Source of the DNA: Bacteroidota bacterium
Lineage (GTDB): Bacteria; Bacteroidota; Bacteroidia; Chitinophagales; Chitinophagaceae
Assembly (NCBI GenBank): GCA_023429985.1
Contig: JAEZCV010000014.1
Span: forward strand, 1 to 35,061
DNA: 35,061 bases
Direction: 5' to 3'
Of this stretch, positions 1-7,899 are shown one piece after another. How positions within the stretch are numbered: position 1 is the first letter of the stretch; the number at the start of each line of letters is the position of its first letter. The notes under the pieces were generated by a model. The model did not search any database. It had not been told where the DNA came from and saw only the letters and a list, made by a program, of their open reading frames with translations. The position numbers and the translations under genes were made by a program.

Positions 1-1254
1 GGTTAAAGCATCTGTAAGTTCACGGGCGGCTCCTGCCATTTCGGAAAGTATCAAAACACCTGAATCATCCTGCCGGCTGCTTACAAACTCTTTTGCCACC
101 AGGTTCATGCCATCTCTTAATGGAGTAATTAACGCAAGGTCGCAGGTTGTATATAAAGAAATCAGGTGGTTAAATTCAAGATGTGTGTATTGGTATATTA
201 CGGGCTTCCATGTAATGGTTCCCACACGGCTGTTGAAATCACCAATAAATTCATCGATCTCCCTTTTCCTGTCGGCATATTTTTTAATGTTATCCCTTGA
301 TGGAACAATTACCATTATAAAAACAACCTTCTCCTTATAAAATGGATATTTTGCAAGAAATCTTTGATATGCTTTCAGTCGGCAAAAAACGCCCTTGGTA
401 TAATCGAGCCTGTCAACCGAAAAAATAATCTTCTGATCTTTAAACTGCTCGCGGTAACCTTCTCTTTTTTGAACAACTTCCGGCAGGCTATAAGCAGAAT
501 TGAATTTGTTGTAATCAATACTTATCGGGAAAACATCAACTTTAATTAACCTGTTCTGGTAAGTAATAATATGCCTTTCATTTTCCAGGTTCAATACCAT
601 TTGAATGGTTTCAAGAAAATGTGCGGCATAATCAATTGTATGAAATCCTATGAGATCGGCACCCAACATGCCCTTTAAAAATTCCTCCTGCCAGCGCCCG
701 GGCATCAGACGAAAAATTTCAAAAGAAGGGAAAGGAATATGTAAAAAGAATCCAATAGTTACCTTGGGAAAACGGTCACGGATCTTTCCAGCCAGGGGAA
801 GCAGGTGGTAATCGTGTATCCAGATAACATCATCATCTTTTACAACTGTGGCCACCGCATTAAAAAAAGCGTCGTTAGCAGTTTTATAATGCTCGAAATA
901 TTGAGCATTGTATTCGGCATAAGAAGGGAAATAATGAAATAAGGGCCAGAGAACGGAATTGGACAGTCCATTATAATACTGGTCGTACACACGTGGAGAT
1001 ACAAACACAGGCATATAACCAAAATCTGCAGGTTCCATATGCTGTTGTGCAGCATTCCATACCTGTTCGGAACAACCTGGAATTCCTACCCAAAGTTTTT
1101 CGGAAAACTGTTCGGGATTTTTTGCTCCTGCATGACTGATATAACTGCTTACAGCGGATACCAAACCTCCTGAAGAATTGGTAATTTTAAATTTATCCTT
1201 TTCACTTTTAATGGTAACCGGCAGCCGGTTAGACAGAATTAATAACCTACTCAT
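1..1254 (-). CDS. otsA: Trehalose-6-phosphate synthase (GT20), partial at 3' end
   Basis: Transfers glucose from UDP-glucose to glucose-6-phosphate to make trehalose-6-phosphate in the cytoplasm. The minus strand is open from ATG at 1254 to the window edge (418 codons, no stop), so the C-terminus lies outside. GT20 motifs appear in order: N-terminal LLILSNRLPVTI, a GG loop in SSGGLVSAVSSY, IWIHDYHLLPL, FLHIPFPSFEIFR, SVDRLDYTKGV, and near the edge TPLRDGMNLVAKEF. These cover most of the GT-B fold and the donor and acceptor sites. In Bacteroidota this enzyme is often fused to a C-terminal HAD trehalose-phosphatase of about 250 residues. Whether that holds here cannot be seen. A perfect -7 element on the minus strand (1305-1312) gives a leader of about 45 nt. 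It is divergent from the histidine kinase at 1401. Confidence 0.95.
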   Translation of the reverse strand, partial: MSRLLILSNRLPVTIKSEKDKFKITNSSGGLVSAVSSYISHAGAKNPEQFSEKLWVGIPGCSEQVWNAAQQHMEPADFGYMPVFVSPRVYDQYYNGLSNSVLWPLFHYFPSYAEYNAQYFEHYKTANDAFFNAVATVVKDDDVIWIHDYHLLPLAGKIRDRFPKVTIGFFLHIPFPSFEIFRLMPGRWQEEFLKGMLGADLIGFHTIDYAAHFLETIQMVLNLENERHIITYQNRLIKVDVFPISIDYNKFNSAYSLPEVVQKREGYREQFKDQKIIFSVDRLDYTKGVFCRLKAYQRFLAKYPFYKEKVVFIMVIVPSRDNIKKYADRKREIDEFIGDFNSRVGTITWKPVIYQYTHLEFNHLISLYTTCDLALITPLRDGMNLVAKEFVSSRQDDSGVLILSEMAGAARELTDALT

Positions 1255-1304
1255 TAGCAAAATCGTTAAGGGTTAAAATGGTGCAGTTATCACGTTCTGG
1301 TCTG

Positions 1305-1312
1305 CAAAGGTA
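1305..1312 (-). promoter_or_regulatory. Bacteroidota -7 element for otsA
   Basis: Read on the minus strand this is TACCTTTG, an exact match to the Bacteroidota -7 consensus TAnnTTTG. It would start transcription near 1298, about 45 nt ahead of the otsA ATG. I see no clear TTG -33 box at the usual spacing. Confidence 0.5.
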
Positions 1313-1400
1313 AGCAATTCAAAATAGCTGCCTCTTCAGAGCTACAGGCACTACTCCGTAAAAATTTTCTTAACATTGCAGCGCGAAACCCTTAACCTCA

Positions 1401-2888
1401 ATGCGGATATCACACCTGATTTTCCTGAGTTTTACTTTTATCCTGCTGCTTTTTACGTTAACTACCTATATTAATTACAGGCAGTCGGAAAAAGTGCGTG
1501 AAAATTCCGAGTACCAGACTATGTCTTCAAACATGGTGCGCAGTGCCAACAGGTTTCAGCGCAATATTGTACACATGGTAAGTGGATTGCGTGGGTTTTT
1601 GCTTACAGGCGAAAATTATTTTCTGCAGGCTTACGATTCGGCATCAACAGAAAATAATGCTTTATTAAAGGAAATTGATCTAAATCTTCCTGATACATCT
1701 TTTCAACAAACCTTGCTTTCGGAAATTGATTCTCTTCATAACCAGTGGATCCGTGAATTTACCGGGCCTTTAAGAGATGCCAAAATTAAAGCTGAGATCT
1801 CCGATAAAAACATTCCATTTTACAACAGGCTTTACGATGAAAAAATGTACGTGAGTGAAGAAAGCCAGATCAATATTTCGCTTCAGCAAAAGGTTCGTGA
1901 ATTTATTAATATCGAATACGAGGTAAGGGAAAAACGGTTAAGGGTATTAAATGCATCATTACAGGATACCAAAAAAATTACATTTTCGCTCACCATACTT
2001 TCCATTATTGCAGGATTTTCGGTGGTAAGTTTTCTTGCTTATAGAATTTCCCGCAGACTGTCTAAAATGTCGGGCATGGCAGATGCCATTGCTTCCGGAA
2101 ACTTCGAAGTGAAAACAGAAGACCAGGGAAATGATGAACTGAGCGGCCTGGCAAAATCACTCAATCACATGGCCACCATGCTTTCTACATCATTTAATGA
2201 GTTGAAGCATAAAAACCAGGAACTCGACCAGTTTGCTCATATCGTTTCTCACGATATGAAAACGCCATTAAGAGGAATTGGAAATGTTGTATCATGGATT
2301 GAAGAAGATCATAAAGAAGAATTAACCCCGCGGATTGCAGAATACCTCGACCTGATTAAAGGCAGGGTAGAGAAAGGTGAACATTTAATACAGGGATTGC
2401 TTTCCTATGCCAGAATTGGAAAAGAACAACAATTAATGGAGGAGGTGAGCATAAAGGAAATTGTTGACGAGATTTTGGAAAATTACAATCTTGGCGATTC
2501 CCTTCAGGTGCAGGTATCTTCAGACTTGCCGGTTATTTATACCCATAGGGTGCCGTTGTTTCATGTATTTTCTAACCTCATATCCAATGCCATTAAGTAT
2601 AATAACAAGGAAAAAGCGGTTATTACAATTTACCACCAGGAATTTTTAAATCATTACGAATTTTTTGTAAAAGACAATGGGCCAGGCATCAACAAAACCT
2701 ATCACTCCAAAATTTTTGTGATTTTTCAAACACTTCATGAAAGAGAAAATCCCGAAAGTACAGGGGTTGGCCTGGCAATTGTAAAAAAGATACTTGACTC
2801 CAGGAACGAAACCATTAATATTGATTCAGTACCGGGTGAAGGAACCTTGTTCTCATTTACCTGGAAAAAAAACCTTAACAATGAATAA
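1401..2888 (+). CDS. CHASE3-HAMP sensor histidine kinase
   Basis: Inner-membrane sensor kinase of 495 residues. A first membrane segment (about residues 5-25) is followed by an extracytoplasmic CHASE3-type helical domain with a GLRGFLLTG motif near residue 63. The second membrane segment is at about 193-213, then a HAMP linker to about 265. The HisKA H-box FAHIVSHDMKTPLRG has its phospho-acceptor at His284. The ATPase domain has an N-box (SNLISNAIKYN, about 391-401), a G1 box (KDNGPGI, about 424-430) and a G2 box (GVGLAIVKKI). All catalytic motifs look intact. The ATG of the next gene overlaps the last codons, so translation is probably coupled and that regulator is the likely partner. The signal sensed is unknown. 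CHASE3 with this H-box resembles phytochrome-like kinases of Bacteroidota that pair with Rcp1-type regulators. Confidence 0.93.
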   Translation: MRISHLIFLSFTFILLLFTLTTYINYRQSEKVRENSEYQTMSSNMVRSANRFQRNIVHMVSGLRGFLLTGENYFLQAYDSASTENNALLKEIDLNLPDTSFQQTLLSEIDSLHNQWIREFTGPLRDAKIKAEISDKNIPFYNRLYDEKMYVSEESQINISLQQKVREFINIEYEVREKRLRVLNASLQDTKKITFSLTILSIIAGFSVVSFLAYRISRRLSKMSGMADAIASGNFEVKTEDQGNDELSGLAKSLNHMATMLSTSFNELKHKNQELDQFAHIVSHDMKTPLRGIGNVVSWIEEDHKEELTPRIAEYLDLIKGRVEKGEHLIQGLLSYARIGKEQQLMEEVSIKEIVDEILENYNLGDSLQVQVSSDLPVIYTHRVPLFHVFSNLISNAIKYNNKEKAVITIYHQEFLNHYEFFVKDNGPGINKTYHSKIFVIFQTLHERENPESTGVGLAIVKKILDSRNETINIDSVPGEGTLFSFTWKKNLNNE

Positions 2889-3309
2889 AGTAATTCAAAT
2901 TTTACTCGTTGAAGACGATCAGCTTGATGCCATGGACATTAAACGTACATTAGATAAACTTGGCATCATGTACAAAATGACACTGGCAAAAAATGGAGAA
3001 GAAGCAGTGGATGTTTTAAATGGTAATCACCCTGAAAGTTTTGATCCGCTTCCCGATGTTGTTTTGATCGATATCAATATGCCCCGTATGAATGGAATAG
3101 AGTTTTTAAGCACTATAAGGGGAAATGAAAAATGGAAAGATCTTAAATGTTTCATCATCACTACTTCCGATGAAAGGGTAGATAAGGAAAAAGCAAGGGA
3201 ACTGGGTGTATCGGGATATATTGTAAAACCTTTCAAAGCCAATTCTTCTTCTCTGGATTCTTTTAACCTTATGATAGACCTGATGAATATGAAAGCAGGT
3301 TCTATGTAA
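2881..3309 (+). CDS. Single-domain response regulator (Rcp1-like)
   Basis: Receiver domain of 142 residues with no output domain. It begins at the ATG at 2881 inside the kinase's last codons (8-nt overlap), giving MNKVIQILLVEDDQLDAMD. A longer in-frame start at 2794 would lie inside the kinase and is unlikely. The acidic pair (VEDD) comes first, the phospho-acceptor Asp is in DVVLIDINMPRMNG, the Thr is in FIITTSDE and the Lys in YIVKPF. A loop insertion (NGNHPESFDPLPD) before the phospho-acceptor strand is typical of Rcp1-type regulators that follow phytochrome-like kinases. It probably receives phosphate from the upstream kinase and acts by protein contact. A strong hairpin terminator follows directly. 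Confidence 0.92.
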   Translation: MNKVIQILLVEDDQLDAMDIKRTLDKLGIMYKMTLAKNGEEAVDVLNGNHPESFDPLPDVVLIDINMPRMNGIEFLSTIRGNEKWKDLKCFIITTSDERVDKEKARELGVSGYIVKPFKANSSSLDSFNLMIDLMNMKAGSM

Positions 3310-3316
3310 ATAAAAA

Positions 3317-3348
3317 AAAGATAAAGGCAGTAAGCTGCCTTTATCTTT
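3317..3348. terminator. Bidirectional intrinsic terminator, 14-bp perfect stem
   Basis: Arms 3317-3330 and 3335-3348 are exact reverse complements with a TAAG loop. An A-run on the left and T residues on the right make it usable from both strands. It ends the kinase/regulator operon on the plus strand and the L,D-transpeptidase gene on the minus strand. The minus-strand stop codon (3341-3343) lies inside the right arm. Confidence 0.85.
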
Positions 3349-4939
3349 CAAATAATCTTTCTCCTGTTTTTTTATCATGTCCGTAAATATCCTTTCGGAA
3401 ATTCAATAATCCCCTGTTGTCCACCCAGGCTGTAAAATAGGAAATAATAACAGGTACCGGTTTTTCCAGGCTCACCCATTTTTCTACTCCCGCATTCATG
3501 GCTTCGTCAATTTTTTCAGCTGTCCATGAAGATTGATTTTTTAAAAGGTAATTGGCCATTCGAACAGGTTCCTCCAGCCTGATGCAACCATGACTGAATG
3601 CTCTGTTTTCTCTCGAGAAAAGTGATTTTGCAGGGGTATCATGAAAATATATGGAATAGCTGTTAGGAAAAATAAATTTTACTTTTCCAAGTGCATTGCC
3701 CGGTCCGGGTTTTTGCCTGATTACAGGAAGACCGTTACTTGTTCCAGTCTGCTCCATATTATTCCTGGCAAGATAGCCAGGGTTAGCATTCATGGCAGGA
3801 AGGATCTCGTTTTTTACAATACTGCGCGGAATGTTCCAGTAAGGACTGAAGACCACATATTTTAATTTATCGGTAAAAACAACTGTTCTGTTTGCCGCTG
3901 TTCCTACAACCACATTAATATCAAAAACTTTTTTTCCTGCTTCAAAAACATGCAATTTAAAATCAGGAATGTTTACAAAGATCCTGTCGGGATCAGGTTC
4001 TTTAGGCATCCACCGCATTCTTTCCAGATTAATGAGTATCTGTTCAATTCTGCGTTCTGCAGGTACAGTAAATTCCTGGATGGTTGCAGGGCCAATAACG
4101 CCATCCTGTTTTAAACCAAATCTCATTTGTGCCTGCTTAACCGCAGGTTCAAAACCGGGATCATAAATCGCCGACATATCATTTCCTTTATAATCGCCCA
4201 GTACTTTCAATAAATGTTTTAGCTGTTGAATGGCAAGAGCGGAATCGCCGGGCTTTAGCGATTTTGCCTTTCCAAGGCTGATATTTTTTATGCCATCCTG
4301 TTTTTCCAGGTCGTAGTAAAAGAGGAGGTGTTCCTTAAGTTTTTTGTAATAAGAATTCAGCGGTATCCATTCTTCCAGGTTCCTGCCTTTATTTGCCACT
4401 AAAGAATCTAAAAGGCTTACAGCATTTACTTTTTTCTTGGGAATATGCCATTGCAGTTCGGAAGGATCTACTTTTCCTTCAAAAGCATAGGAAACATATT
4501 CGAAAAAATGAGAAGTAAGTTGCAGTTCGGTTCGCAGAATTTCTTCTGCCGGGAGTTGTAATCTTTCATTCAATAAGAGGTCCATCTGCCGGTGAAGCCA
4601 TTTGTTCATCATGGAACTGTCCTCGGTGTATTTTACAAAATTTATGTGCAGGTTCCAGAAGGCTGAGGCCTGTTCTGCCAGACCGTCTTCGGTAAACCAG
4701 GCGAACTGGTAATTTCTATTCCTGTAAAAATCTCTCAGGTCCGAAGCCGATGCTTTGCTAAGGTTGGCCGACTTAATAAATTCCTCAATTTTAATGCTGT
4801 CGAGGAAAAGTTCAGAGAAAGCATTTGAAACATTTATAGAAGTATCGCGGGTAATTATTATTTTATCTACAGGCTTTTCGTTACTGCAGGCAGAAAATCC
4901 AAGTATCGTAACAGCAATTAAAGTAATCAGTATTTTCAT
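3341..4939 (-). CDS. L,D-transpeptidase, YcbB/LdtD-like lipoprotein
   Basis: Forms 3-3 cross-links in peptidoglycan, or attaches proteins to it, in the periplasm. The protein has 532 residues. A lipoprotein signal (VTILGFSAC, lipidated Cys18) comes first. A scaffold domain of the YcbB type covers about 50-220, a peptidoglycan-binding helical domain about 230-290 (LKPGDSALAIQQLKHLL, QDGVIGPATIQEF), and the YkuD catalytic domain about 315-490. The catalytic motif is SHGCIRL with nucleophile Cys452 and His450, and the upstream HDTPAK also matches the family. Length and order match E. coli YcbB, except that the anchor is a lipid rather than a membrane helix. It is monocistronic, with its 3' end overlapping the shared terminator. 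Confidence 0.95.
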   Translation of the reverse strand: MKILITLIAVTILGFSACSNEKPVDKIIITRDTSINVSNAFSELFLDSIKIEEFIKSANLSKASASDLRDFYRNRNYQFAWFTEDGLAEQASAFWNLHINFVKYTEDSSMMNKWLHRQMDLLLNERLQLPAEEILRTELQLTSHFFEYVSYAFEGKVDPSELQWHIPKKKVNAVSLLDSLVANKGRNLEEWIPLNSYYKKLKEHLLFYYDLEKQDGIKNISLGKAKSLKPGDSALAIQQLKHLLKVLGDYKGNDMSAIYDPGFEPAVKQAQMRFGLKQDGVIGPATIQEFTVPAERRIEQILINLERMRWMPKEPDPDRIFVNIPDFKLHVFEAGKKVFDINVVVGTAANRTVVFTDKLKYVVFSPYWNIPRSIVKNEILPAMNANPGYLARNNMEQTGTSNGLPVIRQKPGPGNALGKVKFIFPNSYSIYFHDTPAKSLFSRENRAFSHGCIRLEEPVRMANYLLKNQSSWTAEKIDEAMNAGVEKWVSLEKPVPVIISYFTAWVDNRGLLNFRKDIYGHDKKTGERLFER

Positions 4940-5186
4940 AGGCTTAATTTCTACTATTTCATCAATGATGAGGCCAAAGAAAAAGGTTAAAAACCTGAAA
5001 ATATTTTTGAATTAAAAAGAAATATTTCCACAAATATGGTCAATAATTATCCGGCTTTGCCAGTTCTTTCCCGGGAATTGAGCAGTTGTTGAAGCAGTTC
5101 TTCATCCCTTAACAAGGATTTTTAAGGTAATTCGGTGATTTTAAACGATTTTTGCCAATAGCTATTCATAAAATTTTTTTCTGATC
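4940..5186. other. Divergent intergenic region, no gene seen
   Basis: This AT-rich gap separates the L,D-transpeptidase (minus) from the desaturase (plus). I see no ORF with coding character and no RNA gene. Near-consensus -7 elements occur for each side: CATATTTG read on the minus strand near 5034 (one mismatch), and GATTTTTG at 5147-5154 on the plus strand (one mismatch), about 33 nt before the desaturase GTG. Confidence 0.4.
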
Positions 5187-5936
5187 GTGGTATTGATTAT
5201 TGTATTTTTTATTGCTCACTGGTATTTATCGTTATTTGCTCAGTCCTTTTTTCATCATCGTTACGCTGCACACCGCGCTTTTACTATGAGTAAAGGGTGG
5301 GAGCGTTTTTTCTATATTTATTCCTATATCACGCAGGGCTCTTCCTATATGAGCCCGAGAGTGTATGGTATTCTGCATCGCATTCATCATGCTTATACCG
5401 ATACTGAAAATGATCCACATTCGCCCGCTTACGATAAAAATATTGTGGCCATGATGCTGCGTACCAGCCTCACTTATGTGAACATTTTAAAAAACCGCGT
5501 TCCCATTGAAGAGAAATTTACAAAGAATGTTCCTACGTGGAACTGGTTCGACTGGTGGGGCAATACCTGGTATTCACGTATTTTGTGGAGTGGTATTTAT
5601 GTTTGGTTTTACGTGGCATTTGCGCCCTCTGCATGGTGGTATATTTTAATTCCATTTCATATTTTAATGGGACCGCTGCATGGTGTGATCATCAATTGGT
5701 TTGCGCATAAATATGGTTCCGTAAATTTCGAAACAGATAATACTTCTAAAAACCTTTTTAAAGTGGACCTCCTGATGTTGGGTGAAGGCTATCATAACAA
5801 TCACCATAAACATCCTTCACGCACCAATTTTGCAGTAAAGAAAGGAGAGTTCGATCCAATATATCCGGTAGTAAAACTCTTTGATAAATTAAAAATTATC
5901 AGGGTAATAAACACAACGCCTCAAACAGAAAATTAA
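5187..5936 (+). CDS. Acyl-CoA / fatty acid desaturase, membrane di-iron type
   Basis: Introduces a double bond into fatty acyl chains of membrane lipids, using O2 and a di-iron centre. The protein has 249 residues, beginning at a GTG codon. An in-frame stop at 5169-5171 rules out a longer form, and the N-terminus VLIIVFFIAHWYLSLFAQ fits the family's first membrane helix. The three histidine boxes are visible: HHRYAAHR (about residue 24), HRIHHAYTD (about 65) and HNNHHKHP (about 208). The order and spacing are those of the delta-9-type desaturase family, and the hydrophobic stretches between them form the membrane helices. Redox partner and regioselectivity cannot be read from sequence. The next gene starts 21 nt downstream on the same strand. 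Confidence 0.93.
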   Translation: MVLIIVFFIAHWYLSLFAQSFFHHRYAAHRAFTMSKGWERFFYIYSYITQGSSYMSPRVYGILHRIHHAYTDTENDPHSPAYDKNIVAMMLRTSLTYVNILKNRVPIEEKFTKNVPTWNWFDWWGNTWYSRILWSGIYVWFYVAFAPSAWWYILIPFHILMGPLHGVIINWFAHKYGSVNFETDNTSKNLFKVDLLMLGEGYHNNHHKHPSRTNFAVKKGEFDPIYPVVKLFDKLKIIRVINTTPQTEN

Positions 5937-5957
5937 TGGATCGCATCCATCTTTATT

Positions 5958-6224
5958 ATGACAATATTCTTTTCTAAAGTGATTAAAGCAGGTGAGCGCC
6001 TGAGAGAATTTAATTTCAGAAAACTATCCCCGGCAAAGGACCTGAACTTTCATGTTGATGTTCCCGATGATAAAGGCAACCGCATTATTTTCCAGATGTC
6101 GCGTAATGATGAAGGCAACTGGACCACATCAACGCCTTCGCTACCGGGCTGGATACTCCATATTGAGCAGAATCTGAATGAAGCTATCCAGGAGCAAACT
6201 AAGGAGCCTGCACCGAGGAGATAG
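5958..6224 (+). CDS. Small conserved-looking protein of unknown function
   Basis: An 88-residue protein that I do not assign to a named family. It has no signal peptide or membrane segment. The sequence alternates charged and hydrophobic residues (LNFHVDVPDDKGNRIIFQMS, then GNWTTSTPSLPGWIL), suggesting a small beta-rich soluble fold with a short C-terminal helix. It sits 21 nt after the desaturase and 31 nt before the TerB-like gene on the same strand, so the three may be co-transcribed. Codon use resembles its neighbours. The start ATG is unambiguous in this frame. Confidence 0.75.
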   Translation: MTIFFSKVIKAGERLREFNFRKLSPAKDLNFHVDVPDDKGNRIIFQMSRNDEGNWTTSTPSLPGWILHIEQNLNEAIQEQTKEPAPRR

Positions 6225-6255
6225 AATTCCTTTAAGACTTCACTTAACCATATTT

Positions 6256-6687
6256 ATGTCTGAATTAATTCAAAACGAACAGGAAGCTGCTGTTGCCATT
6301 TTATTTGCTGCTGCCATGCATCCTCAAAAAACAATTTCGGAACAACAGATCGAACATCTTTCGCGCGCCATTGTTTTATGTTCACGATTCAGGGGTTTTG
6401 AGTTGAATGAACTTACTAGAAAGGGTATTAGTTTGCAAACCACCCTGGAGCCAAAAGAAATAATTGAACAGGCTGCGGTATTTATTGAAGATGAATTCAG
6501 GGAAACCCTGCTTGCCATGGTAAGCGAAGTGGTGCTGCTTGATGGACAAATCAACGACGACAGATCGAATATGTTTGCCATGCTGGCCTTATTTCTCGAC
6601 ATTCCGGTGGAAAGAATGAAGATGATACTGGCTACTTATTTAATCCGGAATAAATGGAATGTACAGATTGTGGAATCCGAATCCTGA
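6256..6687 (+). CDS. TerB-like all-helical protein
   Basis: A 143-residue cytoplasmic helical protein starting at the ATG at 6256 (MSELIQNEQEAAVAILF). A start at 6178 would overlap the preceding gene by 47 nt and add an atypical basic N-terminus. The C-terminal half (AMVSEVVLLDGQINDDRSNMF then LALFLDI) matches the TerB pattern, in which an acidic loop after a helix is followed by 'lgi'. Many Bacteroidota carry such TerB-fold proteins with no link to tellurite. The reaction or partner is unknown. Its TGA stop abuts the stop of the convergent response regulator with no base between. Confidence 0.75.
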   Translation: MSELIQNEQEAAVAILFAAAMHPQKTISEQQIEHLSRAIVLCSRFRGFELNELTRKGISLQTTLEPKEIIEQAAVFIEDEFRETLLAMVSEVVLLDGQINDDRSNMFAMLALFLDIPVERMKMILATYLIRNKWNVQIVESES

Positions 6688-7158
6688 TCAAAGAAAAGCT
6701 ACGTAACGGTTATTGATAAAATATTTTTCCTTTACAATAGCGGGATCGGTCCAGTCGAGATTAAGAATAGCCTGAATAGATGAAACAAGATCGCTGTAAT
6801 TGGAAGGTTTGATAAAAAACAGGTCAGCACCCATTTCGTAAGCGGTGTCAATATTTGCCGGCCGGGAGGTGCTTGAAAAAATTACAACGGGAATGTTTTT
6901 CAAAACATCGTTATTCTTTATTTCGGTTAAACATTCCAGCCCGTTCTTACCAGGCATATCAAGGTCAAGAAAAATAAAGTCGGGGATATAATGTTTAAGA
7001 ATGGAAAGCAGTTCTTCGCCATTCACTACTGTGGTTAAATTAATGGAAGATTTTACTTCCGTAAGCGCATCTTTAAAAAAATCATGATCATCCCGATCGT
7101 CATCGGCCAGGATAATGGATTTTATGGATAATTCCTTAGCTAAATTTGTATTCCGCAT
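6688..7158 (-). CDS. Single-domain response regulator (orphan)
   Basis: A receiver-only protein of 156 residues. The acidic triad begins with IILADDDRDD, the phospho-acceptor is in DFIFLDLDMPGKNG, the Ser/Thr is in VVIFSSTS, and the Lys is in FFIKPSNY. The short C-terminal tail (DPAIVKEKYFINNRYVAFL) carries no DNA-binding domain. No kinase is adjacent, so its partner is encoded elsewhere or it takes phosphate from a hybrid kinase. The SSTS and IKPSNY variants are common in Bacteroidota receivers of the CheY/Rcp1 group. The start is the first ATG after an upstream non-coding gap. It converges on the TerB-like gene. Confidence 0.92.
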   Translation of the reverse strand: MRNTNLAKELSIKSIILADDDRDDHDFFKDALTEVKSSINLTTVVNGEELLSILKHYIPDFIFLDLDMPGKNGLECLTEIKNNDVLKNIPVVIFSSTSRPANIDTAYEMGADLFFIKPSNYSDLVSSIQAILNLDWTDPAIVKEKYFINNRYVAFL

Positions 7159-7278
7159 CGTATCGCTGGTTAGGGTAGTTATCAGGGTCGTGGGTATAAA
7201 GTTATAAAATAATAAAAAATTAAGAAGCCTTATTTTGTTAAGGCATCCAGCTAATAATATTAATAAAAATTTGAAAAT

Positions 7279-7590
7279 ATGATTTTCGGAAACTGGGAAG
7301 TTAGTAAGGATAAGATCTCATATATAGCAAGGGAAATTGGCGAATTTCAAATTCCTATGGCAGAGCTTAACAGGATAATTGTTGACAGGAGCGGTGAAAT
7401 TTTTTATGACTGGATTTTAAAAGCAACCGAGCTCGACTGGTTAAGCCAGGATGACCTTTTTGATCTGAATTTTGCGGTAGTATATGCGATAGGCCGTTTT
7501 GGAATGGACTTCAATTATTCCATTTTCGATGCAACGCTGGCTGAGCAGTTTGAAAAATTTGATGAAGAGGATGAAGATGAAGATTATTAA
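7279..7590 (+). CDS. Unknown soluble protein with acidic C-terminus
   Basis: A 103-residue cytoplasmic protein not assigned to a named family. Its first 90 residues mix aromatic and hydrophobic positions (MIFGNWEVSKDKISYI, DWILKATELDWLSQDDLFDLN), suggesting a compact alpha/beta fold. The last 13 residues are almost all Asp and Glu (FDEEDEDEDY). It stands alone, 120 nt after the divergent response regulator start, and converges on a small minus-strand gene 3 nt away. An AT-rich leader precedes it, with a near-consensus -7 element (TTATTTTG) ending at 7237. Confidence 0.75.
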   Translation: MIFGNWEVSKDKISYIAREIGEFQIPMAELNRIIVDRSGEIFYDWILKATELDWLSQDDLFDLNFAVVYAIGRFGMDFNYSIFDATLAEQFEKFDEEDEDEDY

Positions 7591-7593
7591 ACA

Positions 7594-7797
7594 TCACCTG
7601 TTTCCATAGCTAAAAACTTTTTCCGTGGTCTTGATCAATTGGGCATTATAATCATTTACTGCCATTTTAATTTCCTCATCGGAAAATTTTCCTGTTACAG
7701 TAAAATTGTTGGTATTCATTAAAAAACCGGAAAAGATTTTTTTAGAGTACTCGGCCATTGATTGAAGTGAATGGAATTTTAGGGTTCGTTTTTCCAT
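7594..7797 (-). CDS. Small unknown protein
   Basis: A 67-residue basic protein (MEKRTLKFHSLQSMAEYSKK at its start) with no signal peptide, membrane segment or recognised motif. It reads as a beta-alpha mix: FTVTGKFSDEEIKMAVNDYNA suggests a strand followed by an amphipathic helix. It fills a gap between two genes, converges on the 103-residue protein and lies 102 nt from the lipoprotein gene on its other side. Because it is short and unplaced, coding status rests on plausible amino-acid composition and its fit in the gap. Confidence 0.55.
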   Translation of the reverse strand: MEKRTLKFHSLQSMAEYSKKIFSGFLMNTNNFTVTGKFSDEEIKMAVNDYNAQLIKTTEKVFSYGNR

Positions 7798-7899
7798 TTA
7801 AGATTATGGGTTTCTGTAAAGCTATAAAAAAAATAATCGAATAGTATTTAATACCTTCTTTTTTCAGTATTATTTATAACGCACAGAAACCCCTGCAGA

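Noticed and set aside
6256..6687. Tellurite resistance function for the TerB-like protein
   Set aside because: No other ter genes are present and TerB-fold proteins are widespread without that role. Only the fold resemblance is kept.
7266..7273. AAAATTTG as -7 element for the 103-residue gene
   Set aside because: It has a mismatch at the key T and would start transcription at or after the ATG.
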